Positions 1 to 8,882 of a stretch of DNA of 64,000 nt are shown here, one piece after another; positions within the stretch are counted from its first letter, which is position 1; each line of letters starts with the position of its first letter. This DNA is from Sphingomonas spermidinifaciens (lineage in GTDB: Bacteria; Pseudomonadota; Alphaproteobacteria; Sphingomonadales; Sphingomonadaceae): the NCBI RefSeq assembly GCF_002351485.1, contig NZ_NWMW01000002.1, positions 1,054,001 through 1,118,000 on the forward strand, written 5' to 3'. The notes beneath the pieces were generated by a model. It was not told the origin of the DNA. It worked only from the letters and a program-made list of their open reading frames with translations, and did no database searches. Made by a program: the position numbers and the translations under genes.

Positions 1-1558
1 AGAAGCGGTGGTGCGGGTTGGCGAGCGGCTTCCACCCGAATCCGGCGACATAGGACTGGTCGATCGGGTTGCGGCCGAGCACGTAGTCGGCCGCGTCGAT
101 CATGCCCTCGCGATACTTGGCCGCGCCGGTCAGCCGGTGCGCGACGCCGAGCACCATGCCGCGATTGAGGATCGCGCCGTTCGATCCCCAGGGATAGCGC
201 GTGCCGCCATAGGGCAGGCGATAGCCCGCCCGGTCGCGTTCGGCGAGGAAGCGGTCGGCAAGCGCAACGATGCGCGCGCGCTCGTGGGTCGCGATCGCGG
301 GGTCGATACCGGGCGCGGTGGCGAGGCTGATCGTGCCGAGCAGCGCCACGTCGCTCCAGCTCGGCTCGCGCGTCGCGGCGTCGGCCCAGCGGCCCGAGCG
401 GGTAAGGACGGCGCGATAGGCGGGGTCGCCGGTCGTGGCGAACAGCTCGGATGCCGCCCAGAAGAACTCGTCCGCGACCTCGCCGTCGCCATAGCCGCCG
501 CTGCCGGTGAAGGCGGTCGCGGCATAGACGTTCGGGTTGCGCTCGGCGGCGGCGAAGGCGCGCTTGGCGGCCTCCAGACACCTGGCGGCGAAGGCGGGGT
601 CGGTCGTCCGCCACAGCCGCGCGCCCTGTGCCGCGACGGCCGCGAGGTTGAGCGTCGCCGCGGTGCTCGGCGGATAGAGGAGGCGCGCCTCGCGATCGTC
701 AGCCGGCCGCATTGGCAGGCGCGTCCAGTTGGCGTCGGCGATCTTGTGATGCGCCATGCCGCCCGCGTCGAGCATCGTCAGATTCATCGCCCCGCCGCCG
801 CGCTGATGGCCGACGGGCAGCGGCGTCCGCGTCCCCTCCGGCACCTGCATCTTCAGCATGAACTCGAGCTGGTAGCGCGCCTCGTCGAGCAAGTCGGGGA
901 CGCCGTTCCCCGCCTCGGGCAGCGCGGCGCTCCGGTCGGGAAAGGGGGCGGCGACCTCGTGCAGGTTGAGGAGCGTCCACAGCGCGATGCCGCCGTTGAC
1001 GACATACTTGCCGTGGTCGCCCGCATCGTACCAGCCGCCGGTCACGTCGATCGTATAGGCGCAGCCCGGCCAGTCGGTGCCGCGCGGGTCCTTGCCCTTG
1101 AAGCAGGCGGCGACCTCTCTGGGATGGCCGGCGGGGCGTGCCCAGCGGTCGCCCCCGGCGAAGCGCGCCTCGATCGGCACGCCCGCGCGCTGCTGATAGA
1201 AAAAGTTGAGCGCCCCCTTGGCAAGCGGCGCAAAGAGGCCGGCGCGCACGGCGAAGGGCCGGCTCTCCGCCCCGGCGATGGCGAGGCGATATTCGCCCGG
1301 CGCCGTGACCGCGCCGAAGTCGACGATCTGCAAGCGGTCGCCCGATGCCTCGTCAAAGCCGCCGGGCTGCGTCCGCCCGCTCGCCACCACCTTGCCCGCA
1401 GCGTCGAGTACGCGCCATTCGAGCGGCGCATCGCCGTTGGTGGCGACGATCGCGCGCTTGGGACCATCGGGCAGGAAGCCGAGCTGGCTCAGATGGATGG
1501 CCGGCGGCGGGGTCTGGGCCGCTACCGCTAACAGCGCGACGGGCGCGAGCATCTTCAT
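1..1558 (-). CDS. Glycoside hydrolase family 9 endoglucanase (3' end cut by window edge)
   Basis: Cleaves internal beta-1,4-glucosidic links in cellulose or related beta-glucans, probably in the periplasm. The reading frame is open from ATG at 1558 to base 2, about 519 codons, with no stop in the window. The first ~17 residues look like a signal peptide (MKMLAPVALLAVAAQ). Residues ~20-105 fit the Ig-like CelD_N domain (HLSQLGFLPDGPKRA). The catalytic domain follows, with GGWYDAGDHGKYVVNGG carrying the catalytic aspartates and, at the edge, the GH9 signature NPHHR at about residue 515. The catalytic glutamate should lie a little beyond the edge. The gene starts 13 bases after the cupin-like gene, so it is probably the last gene of the halogenase operon seen here. 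Family identity is firm; exact substrate (cellulose, mixed-linkage glucan, xyloglucan) is not. Confidence 0.9.
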   Translation of the reverse strand, partial: MKMLAPVALLAVAAQTPPPAIHLSQLGFLPDGPKRAIVATNGDAPLEWRVLDAAGKVVASGRTQPGGFDEASGDRLQIVDFGAVTAPGEYRLAIAGAESRPFAVRAGLFAPLAKGALNFFYQQRAGVPIEARFAGGDRWARPAGHPREVAACFKGKDPRGTDWPGCAYTIDVTGGWYDAGDHGKYVVNGGIALWTLLNLHEVAAPFPDRSAALPEAGNGVPDLLDEARYQLEFMLKMQVPEGTRTPLPVGHQRGGGAMNLTMLDAGGMAHHKIADANWTRLPMRPADDREARLLYPPSTAATLNLAAVAAQGARLWRTTDPAFAARCLEAAKRAFAAAERNPNVYAATAFTGSGGYGDGEVADEFFWAASELFATTGDPAYRAVLTRSGRWADAATREPSWSDVALLGTISLATAPGIDPAIATHERARIVALADRFLAERDRAGYRLPYGGTRYPWGSNGAILNRGMVLGVAHRLTGAAKYREGMIDAADYVLGRNPIDQSYVAGFGWKPLANPHHRF

Positions 1559-1571
1559 GGGTCAGCGTTCC

Positions 1572-2597
1572 TTAGGTGGATTGAGCAAGCTGGTGGAGCA
1601 GCGTCGCGCGGATGCGCCCCGCTTTTTCGGCATCGATCTCGCCCAGCACGCCGCGGACCTCGGCGGGCAGATGCTCGGCGGGCTGGCCGCCCGTGCGAAA
1701 GACGAGATGGTCGAACATCGTCCGCCACGCCGCGCGCTGGTCGGCAGGCAACGAGCCGAGCGCCAGCAGCGCGAAGAGGAGCGCGTCATAGGCGCCCGCC
1801 TCGGGCGCGGCGGCGGGGCTCCACCACCAGTTCATCAGGATGTTGATCGGGCCGAGCGAATCGACCGCGTGCCACCAGTGAAAGGGGATATAGATCGCGT
1901 CGCCGGGCTCTAGCGTCGCTGTACGCGCGGTCTTCGCCGCGTCGGCAAAGCGCGGAAAGCGGGCGAGGTCGGGGTCGGCGGGATCGACCAGGCTGATCGG
2001 CGTGCCCGCAGGCGTCAGCTCGAGCGGCCCCATATAGAGGTTCGCGACCTGGTCGGGCGGAAACAGCGTGAAGCGCCGGCGGCCGGCCACCACGACCCCG
2101 ACATTTTCCTGAAGGTCGTAATGCGTCGCCACACGGATCGCATTGCCCAGCCACAGCCGCGGCACGACGCTGGCGTCGACAAGGTCGTGCCCGTTCTCCT
2201 GCTCGAACCCGGGGACGAGCTCGCCCGCGGGGATCGACTGGACCGCCATCGCATAGGGGCGCGCCGCGCCTCGATCGCGCAGCAGCCGGTCGAGGAACGG
2301 GTCGAGCGGCGACTGGCCGCGGGTGAAATTGAGCGCGGTCAGGTCGTCGGTATAGCCGAAGCGCCCTTCGATCTCGGGCGCGCCGACGATCGCGTTGACG
2401 GGATTGGGGTGGCTGAAGCGCTTGAGATAGGCGACCAGCGCCTCGTCGCTCTCACGTGCGGCGCGCACCACCGGCCAGTCGCGCCCAAGGCCGCGGATGA
2501 CGACGGGCTCGGCTCCGGGCCGGATCTCCGCATCGAAGGCGGCGCGGGTCAGCCCCTCGACCTCGCGGATCGGGGCGGGCGGGGGAAGCGCGGTCAC
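1572..2597 (-). CDS. Cupin-like (JmjC-like, Cupin_8) protein, putative Fe(II)/2-oxoglutarate dioxygenase
   Basis: 341 aa with no signal peptide, so cytoplasmic. The double-stranded beta-helix core shows an HxD pair in ATHYDLQENVGVVVAG and a distal histidine in PFHWWHAVDSLGPINILMNWW, the Fe(II)-binding set of JmjC-like oxygenases. Also seen are the typical N-terminal PVVIRGLGRDWP and the wall motif RRRFTLFPPDQVANLY. Its ATG overlaps the stop of the upstream halogenase (ATGA, 2594-2597), so the two are probably translationally coupled. Relatives commonly sit beside tryptophan-halogenase-like genes and TonB-dependent receptors in Caulobacter and Sphingomonas, but I know of no established substrate. 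Hydroxylation of a protein or small molecule is an inference from the fold. Confidence 0.85.
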   Translation of the reverse strand: MTALPPPAPIREVEGLTRAAFDAEIRPGAEPVVIRGLGRDWPVVRAARESDEALVAYLKRFSHPNPVNAIVGAPEIEGRFGYTDDLTALNFTRGQSPLDPFLDRLLRDRGAARPYAMAVQSIPAGELVPGFEQENGHDLVDASVVPRLWLGNAIRVATHYDLQENVGVVVAGRRRFTLFPPDQVANLYMGPLELTPAGTPISLVDPADPDLARFPRFADAAKTARTATLEPGDAIYIPFHWWHAVDSLGPINILMNWWWSPAAAPEAGAYDALLFALLALGSLPADQRAAWRTMFDHLVFRTGGQPAEHLPAEVRGVLGEIDAEKAGRIRATLLHQLAQST

Positions 2598-4126
2598 GAC
2601 GCGCGCTTGAGCGGCGTGAGGTCGCAGCCGATGCGACGCAAAAAGCCCTCATGGTCGGGCATCGCCGCCGCGGTCTGTGCCACCACCTCGCGGATATGCG
2701 CCACGCGGCGCAGCGTCTCCTCGTCGGGCAGCAGGTCGGCGACGGGGTGATAGCCGCCCGCCTCGATCCCTTGCCCGACCATCACCGACAGCCAGCTCGT
2801 CTCGGTGAACAGTTCCTCATGCTCGCGAAAGATGCGGCCGTTGCGGCGGAACATGTCGAGCTTGTAGGCCAGCCCCTCGGGCGGGGTCAGAGTGCGGCAA
2901 TAGTCCCAGAACGGCGTGTCGTCGCGCTCGGTCGCGGTATAGTGGAGGATCAGGAAGTCGCGGATGTCGACATATTCCTGCTCGGTCTCCGCATTGAACC
3001 GCGCAATCTCGAGCGGGTCGAGCCCGCGCGCGGGGAACAGCGTCATCAGTCGCGCGATACCCGACTGGACGAGGTGTATGCTGGTCGACTCGAGCGGTTC
3101 GAGAAAGCCGCCGGCCAGCCCCAGCGACACGACGTTGCCCTTCCACGCCTCGCGCCGGTGCCCCGCCTTGAAGCGCAGAGGGCGCGGCTCGGCGAGCGCG
3201 GCGCCGTCGAGATTGGCGAGCAGCGTCGCCGCCGCCTCGTCATCCGAGATATGCGCGCTCGAATAGACATAGCCGTTGCCGATCCGGTGCTGGAGCGGGA
3301 TGCGCCATTGCCAGCCCGCTGGCCTGGCGGTGGCGCGGGTGAGCGGCAGACGGTCGCCGCCCGTCTCACACGGCACCGCGAGCGCGCGGTCGCAGGGGAG
3401 CCAGCTCGACCAATCCTCGAACGCCGCGCCCATCGCGCCCTCGATCAGCAGGCCGCGAAAGCCCGAGCAATCGACGAACAGCTCGCCCTCGACGCGGCGT
3501 CCGTCGGCGAGGACGACGGCGGTGACATGACCGCTCTCGCCATCCTTGAGCACGTCGACGATCCGTCCCTCGGTGCGCTTCACCCCCCAGCGCTCGGCAA
3601 GCTTGCGCAGGTAGCGGGCATAGAGCGCCGCATCGAACTGGAAGGCATAGCCGATCTTCGACAAGGGCGAATTGGGCTGGTCGGGGCGGGGGTGCGCGAA
3701 CTTGCCCGCGAGCCCGCCGACGCAGCTCAGCGAATAGGCGTCGAGCGGGGTGCGGTCGCCCAGCATCCTGGCTTTCAGCCAATGATGGTGGAACTGGATG
3801 CCGCCCATGTCGATGCCGTAGAAGCCGAACGGGTGGACATATCGGTGGCCGATCCGCGTCCAGTCGACGAACTCGATGCCGAGCTTGTAGGTGGCGTGCG
3901 TCTCGCGCACGAACTCGGCCTCGTCGAAGCCGAGCATCGCGTTGTAGAGGCAGATTTGCGGGATCGTCGCCTCTCCGACGCCGACGGTGCCGATCTCCTC
4001 CGATTCGACGAGCTCGATCTCTAGCCCCGGCAGCTCGCCCGCGACGCGCGAGATGCCCGCTGCCGCCATCCAGCCGGCGGTGCCGCCGCCGACGATCACC
4101 AGCTTGCGAAGCGCGTCGTCCCTCAC
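2594..4126 (-). CDS. Flavin-dependent tryptophan halogenase family protein (paralogue A, motifs intact)
   Basis: 510 aa cytoplasmic flavoprotein of the PrnA/RebH fold, which uses FADH2, O2 and halide to halogenate an aromatic substrate. Visible motifs: FAD-binding GGGTAGW (residues 13-19), GVGEATIP (49-56), the catalytic lysine position K81 in ATYKLGIEF, GWQWRIP (the WxWxIP halogenase motif) and FLEPLESTSIH carrying the catalytic glutamate. I chose GTG at 4126 because it overlaps the upstream stop as GTGA, like its neighbours, and places the FAD motif near the N-terminus; the longer open frame upstream is antisense noise. Substrate is unknown: family members in glycan-uptake loci do not belong to antibiotic clusters, and no flavin reductase gene is present in the window. 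Confidence 0.88.
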   Translation of the reverse strand: MRDDALRKLVIVGGGTAGWMAAAGISRVAGELPGLEIELVESEEIGTVGVGEATIPQICLYNAMLGFDEAEFVRETHATYKLGIEFVDWTRIGHRYVHPFGFYGIDMGGIQFHHHWLKARMLGDRTPLDAYSLSCVGGLAGKFAHPRPDQPNSPLSKIGYAFQFDAALYARYLRKLAERWGVKRTEGRIVDVLKDGESGHVTAVVLADGRRVEGELFVDCSGFRGLLIEGAMGAAFEDWSSWLPCDRALAVPCETGGDRLPLTRATARPAGWQWRIPLQHRIGNGYVYSSAHISDDEAAATLLANLDGAALAEPRPLRFKAGHRREAWKGNVVSLGLAGGFLEPLESTSIHLVQSGIARLMTLFPARGLDPLEIARFNAETEQEYVDIRDFLILHYTATERDDTPFWDYCRTLTPPEGLAYKLDMFRRNGRIFREHEELFTETSWLSVMVGQGIEAGGYHPVADLLPDEETLRRVAHIREVVAQTAAAMPDHEGFLRRIGCDLTPLKRAS

Positions 4127-5718
4127 AGGCTGAAGCTCCGGTCGGCAAAGGGCGACTCGTTCTCGAACGAGAAGGTGGGAAGCGCCGGCTCGGCCGCGGG
4201 TGGCGCGGCGAGCGGGGAGCGTGCGCCCGAGCGTTCGATGAACTCGGCATGGGTGGGCAGGCGTTCGGCGACCGCCTGATACTCCTCGTACATCTGCGCG
4301 AGTGCGGCGGCGACCTTCTCTTCGTCGAGGGCGTCGGCCGCGGGTTCGTGGCGCTCGGGGACGATGTGCTGGCCCAAGCACACGGCGACCCAGCTGGTCG
4401 TGCCGAACAGCTCCTGCCCCTCGCGGAACACCCGGCCCTTGCCGCGGAACAGGTCGATCTTGCGCGTCAGGCTCTCGGGCACCTCCATCGTCCGGCAATG
4501 GTTCCAGAAGGGCGTGTCGCTGCGCCGCGTCGCCTTGTAATGAAGGACGACGAAATCGCGCACGTCCTCATAGAGGTCGCGCATCTGGCGGTTGTACTCG
4601 TCCCGCTCGACGGGGTCGAAACGCTGGTCGGGGAACAGTGCGATCAGCCGTGCGATCCCCGACTGGATGAAGTGGATGGACGTCGATTCGAGGGGCTCGA
4701 TGAACCCGCTCGACAGGCCCAGTGCGACGACGTTGCGGTTCCAGCAATGGCGCCGCCGCCCGGTGGTGAAGCGGATGCGGCGCGGGTCGGCGAGCGGCTC
4801 GCCCTCCAGATTGGCGAGCAGTTCCGCCTCCGCCGCGTCGTCGTCCAGGAACTGGCTCGAATAGACGAGGCCGTTGCCCATCCGGTGCTGGAGCGGGATG
4901 CGCCATTGCCAGCCCGAGCCGCGGGCGGTCGCGCGGGTAAACGGATCGGGCTCGCCCGGCAGCGCGCAGGGGACCGCGACGGCGCGGTCGGCGGGCAGCC
5001 AGCGCGTCCAGTCGTCATAGCCGGTCTGGAGCGCCTCCTCGATCAGCAGGCCGCGAAAGCCCGAGCAGTCGATGAACAGGTCGCCCTCGACCCGCTGGCC
5101 GTCGGCGAGCTTCACCGCGGCGACATGGTCATCGCCCGGGCGGGTCTCGACGGCTTCGATCTTGCCCTCGACCCGCGTGACGCCGCCGCGCTCGGCATAG
5201 CGGCGGAGGAACGCCGCATAGCGGCCCGCGTCGAAGTGGAAGGCGTAGAGCAGGTCCTTGACCGCCGACTTGGCGTCGGGCGCGGGGCGGCCGAACCGGC
5301 CCGCGGCGGCGGCGACCGCGCTCATCGACCAGGACGAGATGTCGGGGATCGCGCGCCGCGCCCGCTCGCGCAGCCACAACTGGTGGAAATGGACGCCCTG
5401 AAGGTCGCGGCCATGGAAGCCGAAGGGATGGAAGTAACGCTCGCCAGGCCCGCCCCAGTCGACGAACTCGATGCCCAGCTTGAAGGTGCCCGCGGTCTCG
5501 CGCAGGAACTCGCCCTCGTCGATGCCGAGCATCCGGTTGAAGGTGAGGATCGGCGGGATCGTCGCCTCGCCCACGCCCACCGTGCCGATCTCGTCCGATT
5601 CGACGAGGGTGACGCGCGTGACGCCGTTGGCGAGGAAACGCGAAAAGGCCGCGGCCGCCATCCAGCCGGCGGTGCCACCGCCGACGATGACGACGTTGCG
5701 GATCGTGTGCTCGTTCAT
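4123..5718 (-). CDS. Flavin-dependent tryptophan halogenase family protein (paralogue B, motifs intact)
   Basis: 531 aa. It has FAD-binding GGGTAGW (13-19), GVGEATIP (48-55), catalytic lysine K80 in GTFKLGIEF, GWQWRIPLQHR, and FIEPLESTSIH with the catalytic glutamate. The full set of halogenase residues is therefore present. It differs from paralogue A in a C-terminal tail of roughly 35 residues rich in Ala and Pro (after HAEFIERSG), which may be a linker or interaction segment. ATG at 5718 overlaps the stop of paralogue C (ATGA, 5715-5718). The long upstream extension of the open frame is antisense to paralogue C and not real. Function in vivo is unknown; halogenating activity is plausible from the motifs but unproven. 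Confidence 0.88.
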   Translation of the reverse strand: MNEHTIRNVVIVGGGTAGWMAAAAFSRFLANGVTRVTLVESDEIGTVGVGEATIPPILTFNRMLGIDEGEFLRETAGTFKLGIEFVDWGGPGERYFHPFGFHGRDLQGVHFHQLWLRERARRAIPDISSWSMSAVAAAAGRFGRPAPDAKSAVKDLLYAFHFDAGRYAAFLRRYAERGGVTRVEGKIEAVETRPGDDHVAAVKLADGQRVEGDLFIDCSGFRGLLIEEALQTGYDDWTRWLPADRAVAVPCALPGEPDPFTRATARGSGWQWRIPLQHRMGNGLVYSSQFLDDDAAEAELLANLEGEPLADPRRIRFTTGRRRHCWNRNVVALGLSSGFIEPLESTSIHFIQSGIARLIALFPDQRFDPVERDEYNRQMRDLYEDVRDFVVLHYKATRRSDTPFWNHCRTMEVPESLTRKIDLFRGKGRVFREGQELFGTTSWVAVCLGQHIVPERHEPAADALDEEKVAAALAQMYEEYQAVAERLPTHAEFIERSGARSPLAAPPAAEPALPTFSFENESPFADRSFSL

Positions 5719-7139
5719 CTCAAAGCCTGTCGGTGAAGCGCCTGAAGGAAGGCGGCATGGGTGGGCGCGCGCGCGGCCGCGGCGGCGATCGCGTCGCGGT
5801 GGCGCGCCATGCCCGCCGCGATCGGCGCGGGGTCGATCGCCTCGACCAGCGGATCGAGGCGGCGCGGGCGGACGCCCTGGCCGAACAGCACCGCCAGCCA
5901 TGAATCGCGCGCGAACGTCTCCTCCTCGTAGAAGGGCAGGCGCCCGCGCTCGGCGAATTGCGTCAGCGTGTGGGCGAGCGTGTCGGGCAGCTCGGCCGCC
6001 GCCATCTCGCGCCAGAACGGCTCCGGCCGGCGCGCGGTGACGTAGTGAAGCATCAAGAAGTCGCGCACCCGCACCGCCTCGGCCGCGGCCTGACGGTTGA
6101 ACTCGGCAATCTCGACGGGGGCGCAATCGCGGCCGGGCATCATCGTCACCAGCCGGTCGATGCCGCTCAGCGCCAGATGGAGGTTGGTCCATTCGAGCGG
6201 CTCGACCACCGTCGCCGCGTCGCCGATCGCGACGACGTTGCGCAGCCAGGGTTCGGCGAAGCTGCCCGCCTCGAATGCAATCCCCTCGCGAGCGTCATGC
6301 GCGCTTGACCAGCAGGCGCCGGTGGTGGTCTCATTCAACCCTTCGATGCGGAAGCGCCAGCCCGTGGGTTGCGCTTCGACCGTGTCGAGCGAGCCGGGCG
6401 GCGCCGCGGCGGCTTCGGCCGCGATGACAAAGCGGTCGCAGGACAGCCAGCGCCGCCAATCATCGCGCGCGCCGCCCATGGCCGAGCGCAGCTGCGCCGC
6501 TGGTCCAGTCGCGTCGACGAACAGGTCGGCGGCAAGCGGCCCTGCGTTGGTATCGATCGCACGCGCGAAGCCGCTATCTTCGAGGGTCAGGGTGCGGAAC
6601 GCGCCTGCGGCCTCGCGCACGCCGAGATGCAGGGCGAACGCGCGCAGCATTGCCGTCTGCGCAGGGAGGTCGAGGACCAGGCCATATTCATAGCCGTCGA
6701 TCGGCGCTTCGCCAGCTGGGACGAACCGCCCCTCACGGCCGAGCATTGCGGCCGGCGCATGGCGGTCGAACGGTGCGGCATCGCGGGCGCGCAGCCAGTG
6801 CTGGTGGAACGCCGTTCCCTCGATCGCCGGGCCGTGCGTGCCATAGCTGTGGACGTAATCAGGCAATCCCTCGCCCCAGCCGACGAAGCGGCTGCCGAGC
6901 CGAAACCCGGCCCGCGTACGCACGATCGCATCGGCCTCCGACAGGCCGAGATCGCCGTGAAAGGCGAGGATCGAGGGCAGGGTGGCGGGGAAGCGGTCGG
7001 CGAGCGCGTCCGCGGGCGGGGCGATCGGCAGCACCGTCACCTCGAGCATCGGCAGCCGCCGCTTGAGCGCCGCCGCCGCCGCCCAGCCGGTAATGCCGCC
7101 GCCTGCGACGACGACCGATCGCATCGCGCCGCTGCTCAC
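5715..7139 (-). CDS. Degenerate halogenase-fold flavoprotein (paralogue C, catalytic lysine missing)
   Basis: 474 aa from GTG at 7139, which overlaps the previous stop as GTGA. The FAD-binding loop is kept (GGGITGW, residues 13-19), but the halogenase signatures are not. GVGEATIP is replaced by a run around DRFPATLPSI, the catalytic lysine is arginine (R80 in AGFRLGSRF), WxWxIP reads GWRFRIE, and the catalytic-glutamate motif reads VEPLEWTNLH, with tryptophan in place of the serine. It is open and in frame along its whole length and coupled to both neighbours, so it looks maintained rather than decaying. Likely roles are a flavoprotein of changed chemistry or a non-catalytic partner of its paralogues. 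An alternative start is the ATG at 7124. Confidence 0.8.
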   Translation of the reverse strand: MSSGAMRSVVVAGGGITGWAAAAALKRRLPMLEVTVLPIAPPADALADRFPATLPSILAFHGDLGLSEADAIVRTRAGFRLGSRFVGWGEGLPDYVHSYGTHGPAIEGTAFHQHWLRARDAAPFDRHAPAAMLGREGRFVPAGEAPIDGYEYGLVLDLPAQTAMLRAFALHLGVREAAGAFRTLTLEDSGFARAIDTNAGPLAADLFVDATGPAAQLRSAMGGARDDWRRWLSCDRFVIAAEAAAAPPGSLDTVEAQPTGWRFRIEGLNETTTGACWSSAHDAREGIAFEAGSFAEPWLRNVVAIGDAATVVEPLEWTNLHLALSGIDRLVTMMPGRDCAPVEIAEFNRQAAAEAVRVRDFLMLHYVTARRPEPFWREMAAAELPDTLAHTLTQFAERGRLPFYEEETFARDSWLAVLFGQGVRPRRLDPLVEAIDPAPIAAGMARHRDAIAAAAARAPTHAAFLQALHRQALR

Positions 7140-8647
7140 GCCGCCTCGGCCATGGGACAATAACGATGGATGAAGTCGAGATGCGCCGGCATCGCTGCGG
7201 CAGTCTCGGCGACCTCCTGATGCAGTGCCTTCATGCTGCGCAGCAAATCAGCCGACGCGGGCAGGTCGGCACGCGGATCGAAGCCCTTTGGGATCACCCG
7301 CTGGCCGAGATAGACCGCCACCCAGCTGGCATCGAGGAACACGCCCTCGCGATACTTCACGATCCTGCCCCGGCGGCGGAACAGCTCGATTTTCTCGGCC
7401 AGGCTGTCGGGGATCGGCATCGTCCGGACGTAGTTCCAGAACGCCGAATCATCGCGCTCGGTCGCGTGATAATGGAGGATCAGGAAGTCGCGGATGCGAT
7501 CATATTCGAGGTCGATGATCCGGTTGAACTCGTCCCGGTCGGCATCGGCAATGTCGCGTTCGGGCCACAGCTCGACCAGCGCGGTGATCGCCTGCTGGAC
7601 GAGGTAGATGCTCGTCGATTCGAGCGGCTCGAGGAACCCGCTCGCCAGCCCGACCGCAACGCAGTTGCGCACCCAGCTGCGCTCGCGCCGTCCCGCCCTG
7701 AAGCGCAGCAGTCGGGGGGAAGCCATCGGCTCGCCCTCGACCGCCGCCTCGATCGCGCTCGCCGCCTCGTCATCGGAAACGAAGGCGCTCGAATAGACAT
7801 AGCCATTGCCCGTGCGGTGCTGGAGCGGGATGCGCCAGCGCCAGCCCGCGGGCATCGCGATCGCGCTGGTATAGGGGGTGACGTCGGTGCGCGTCCGGCA
7901 CGGCATCGCCGCGGCACGATCGGCGGGCAGCCAGCGCGACCAGTCCTGGAACGGCTCGCCCAGCGCCTCACCCAAGAGGAGCGAGCGGAAGCCCGAGCAA
8001 TCGACGAACAGGTCGCCCTCGATGCGGAGCCCGCCGTCGAGCACGATCGCGCGGATGTCGCCGCGCTCGCCGTCGAGTTCCACATCGACAACCCGGCCCT
8101 CGGTCCGGCGCACGCCCAGCCCCTCGGCCAGCGCACGGAGATAGGGCGCGAACAGCACCGCGTCGAACTGATAGGCATAACCGAAGGTGCCGGCGAGGCT
8201 CTGCGGATCGCCGGGCGTCGTGAACTTCCCCAGCCGGGCCATCATGCACGCGATCGAGAATTGCTCGAGCGGCGGCACGTCATGCCCGGCGAGGCGCGCT
8301 CGCGTCCAGTAATGGTGGAAATCGACGTCGCCCTGGCCGCGTCCGAACGTGCCGAAGGGATGGACGTAGCTGTCGCCGATCCGCCCCCAGTTGCGGAATT
8401 CGATCCCCAGTTTGAAGGTCGCGCGGGTCCAGCGCATGAAGTCGGCCTCTGCGATGCCCAGTCGCTCGTTGAAGTGGCGGATATGCGGCAGCGTCGCTTC
8501 GCCGACCCCGACGATGCCGATCGCTTCCGACTCGACGAGGTGGATCGAACAGCGTCTGGGCAGAAGGCGCGCCAGTGCCGCCGCGGCCATCCATCCCGAT
8601 GTGCCGCCCCCCACGATCACGACCCGCTGTGCGTGCCCGTCCGTCAT
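7136..8647 (-). CDS. Flavin-dependent tryptophan halogenase family protein (paralogue D, first gene of the operon)
   Basis: 503 aa from ATG at 8647. Motifs: GGGTSGW (13-19), GVGEATLP (47-54), catalytic lysine K79 in ATFKLGIEF (the same number as K79 of RebH), GWRWRIPLQHR, and FLEPLESTSIY with the catalytic glutamate. It is the promoter-proximal gene of the leftward unit, divergent from the TonB-dependent receptor across 235 bases. The stop overlaps the start of paralogue C. In-frame ATGs upstream (8773, 8695) would add a tail with no similarity to the family and run into the putative operator, so I rejected them. Its activity and substrate are not known from the sequence. Confidence 0.88.
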   Translation of the reverse strand: MTDGHAQRVVIVGGGTSGWMAAAALARLLPRRCSIHLVESEAIGIVGVGEATLPHIRHFNERLGIAEADFMRWTRATFKLGIEFRNWGRIGDSYVHPFGTFGRGQGDVDFHHYWTRARLAGHDVPPLEQFSIACMMARLGKFTTPGDPQSLAGTFGYAYQFDAVLFAPYLRALAEGLGVRRTEGRVVDVELDGERGDIRAIVLDGGLRIEGDLFVDCSGFRSLLLGEALGEPFQDWSRWLPADRAAAMPCRTRTDVTPYTSAIAMPAGWRWRIPLQHRTGNGYVYSSAFVSDDEAASAIEAAVEGEPMASPRLLRFRAGRRERSWVRNCVAVGLASGFLEPLESTSIYLVQQAITALVELWPERDIADADRDEFNRIIDLEYDRIRDFLILHYHATERDDSAFWNYVRTMPIPDSLAEKIELFRRRGRIVKYREGVFLDASWVAVYLGQRVIPKGFDPRADLPASADLLRSMKALHQEVAETAAAMPAHLDFIHRYCPMAEAA

Positions 8648-8781
8648 TGCCGGTGCCTTCGCCGCCCTCTCCCGATGCTCTGGCTCGACCATCATGCCGC
8701 GACCGTCAAGCCGGCGCATCGGCCGGATTGTTGCCCGGATGCAACAGTCGCGCGCTGACTTCGTATGCATCAAGAAGGGGA

Positions 8782-8795
8782 TGTTACCGCAAACA
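8782..8795. promoter_or_regulatory. Putative LacI-type operator between halogenase operon and TonB receptor
   Basis: TGTTACCGCAAACA is an imperfect palindrome centred on CG: 5 of 7 base pairs match its own reverse complement. A central CG is typical of LacI-family operators. It lies 87 bases before the receptor ATG and 134 bases before the halogenase start, in the only divergent promoter region of the locus. It resembles the three other candidate boxes in this window (16169, 44883, 46085). Binding is inferred. Confidence 0.45.
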
Positions 8796-8882
8796 AAATC
8801 GCTTGATCATCACCCGAAAGCACGATTACGTTCGATGATAAGACATGGCCAACATGTCAGGTGCAAATGGGGGGAGAGGATC

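Noticed and set aside
8..1531. A 507-codon plus-strand open frame at the left edge
   Set aside because: It is antisense to the GH9 gene, whose motifs (YDAGDHGKYVV, NPHHR) are unmistakable; the plus-strand translation has no recognisable domain.
2594..8647. Halogenase genes as part of an antibiotic biosynthesis cluster
   Set aside because: No polyketide, nonribosomal peptide, indole-tailoring or flavin reductase genes occur in the window; all neighbours are glycan-uptake and glycoside hydrolase genes.
7166..8758. A 530-codon plus-strand open frame
   Set aside because: Antisense shadow of halogenase paralogue D.
8843..8858. ACATG...CATGT palindrome before the TonB receptor
   Set aside because: Only a short imperfect dyad, close to the start and not repeated at other promoters; too weak to call an operator.
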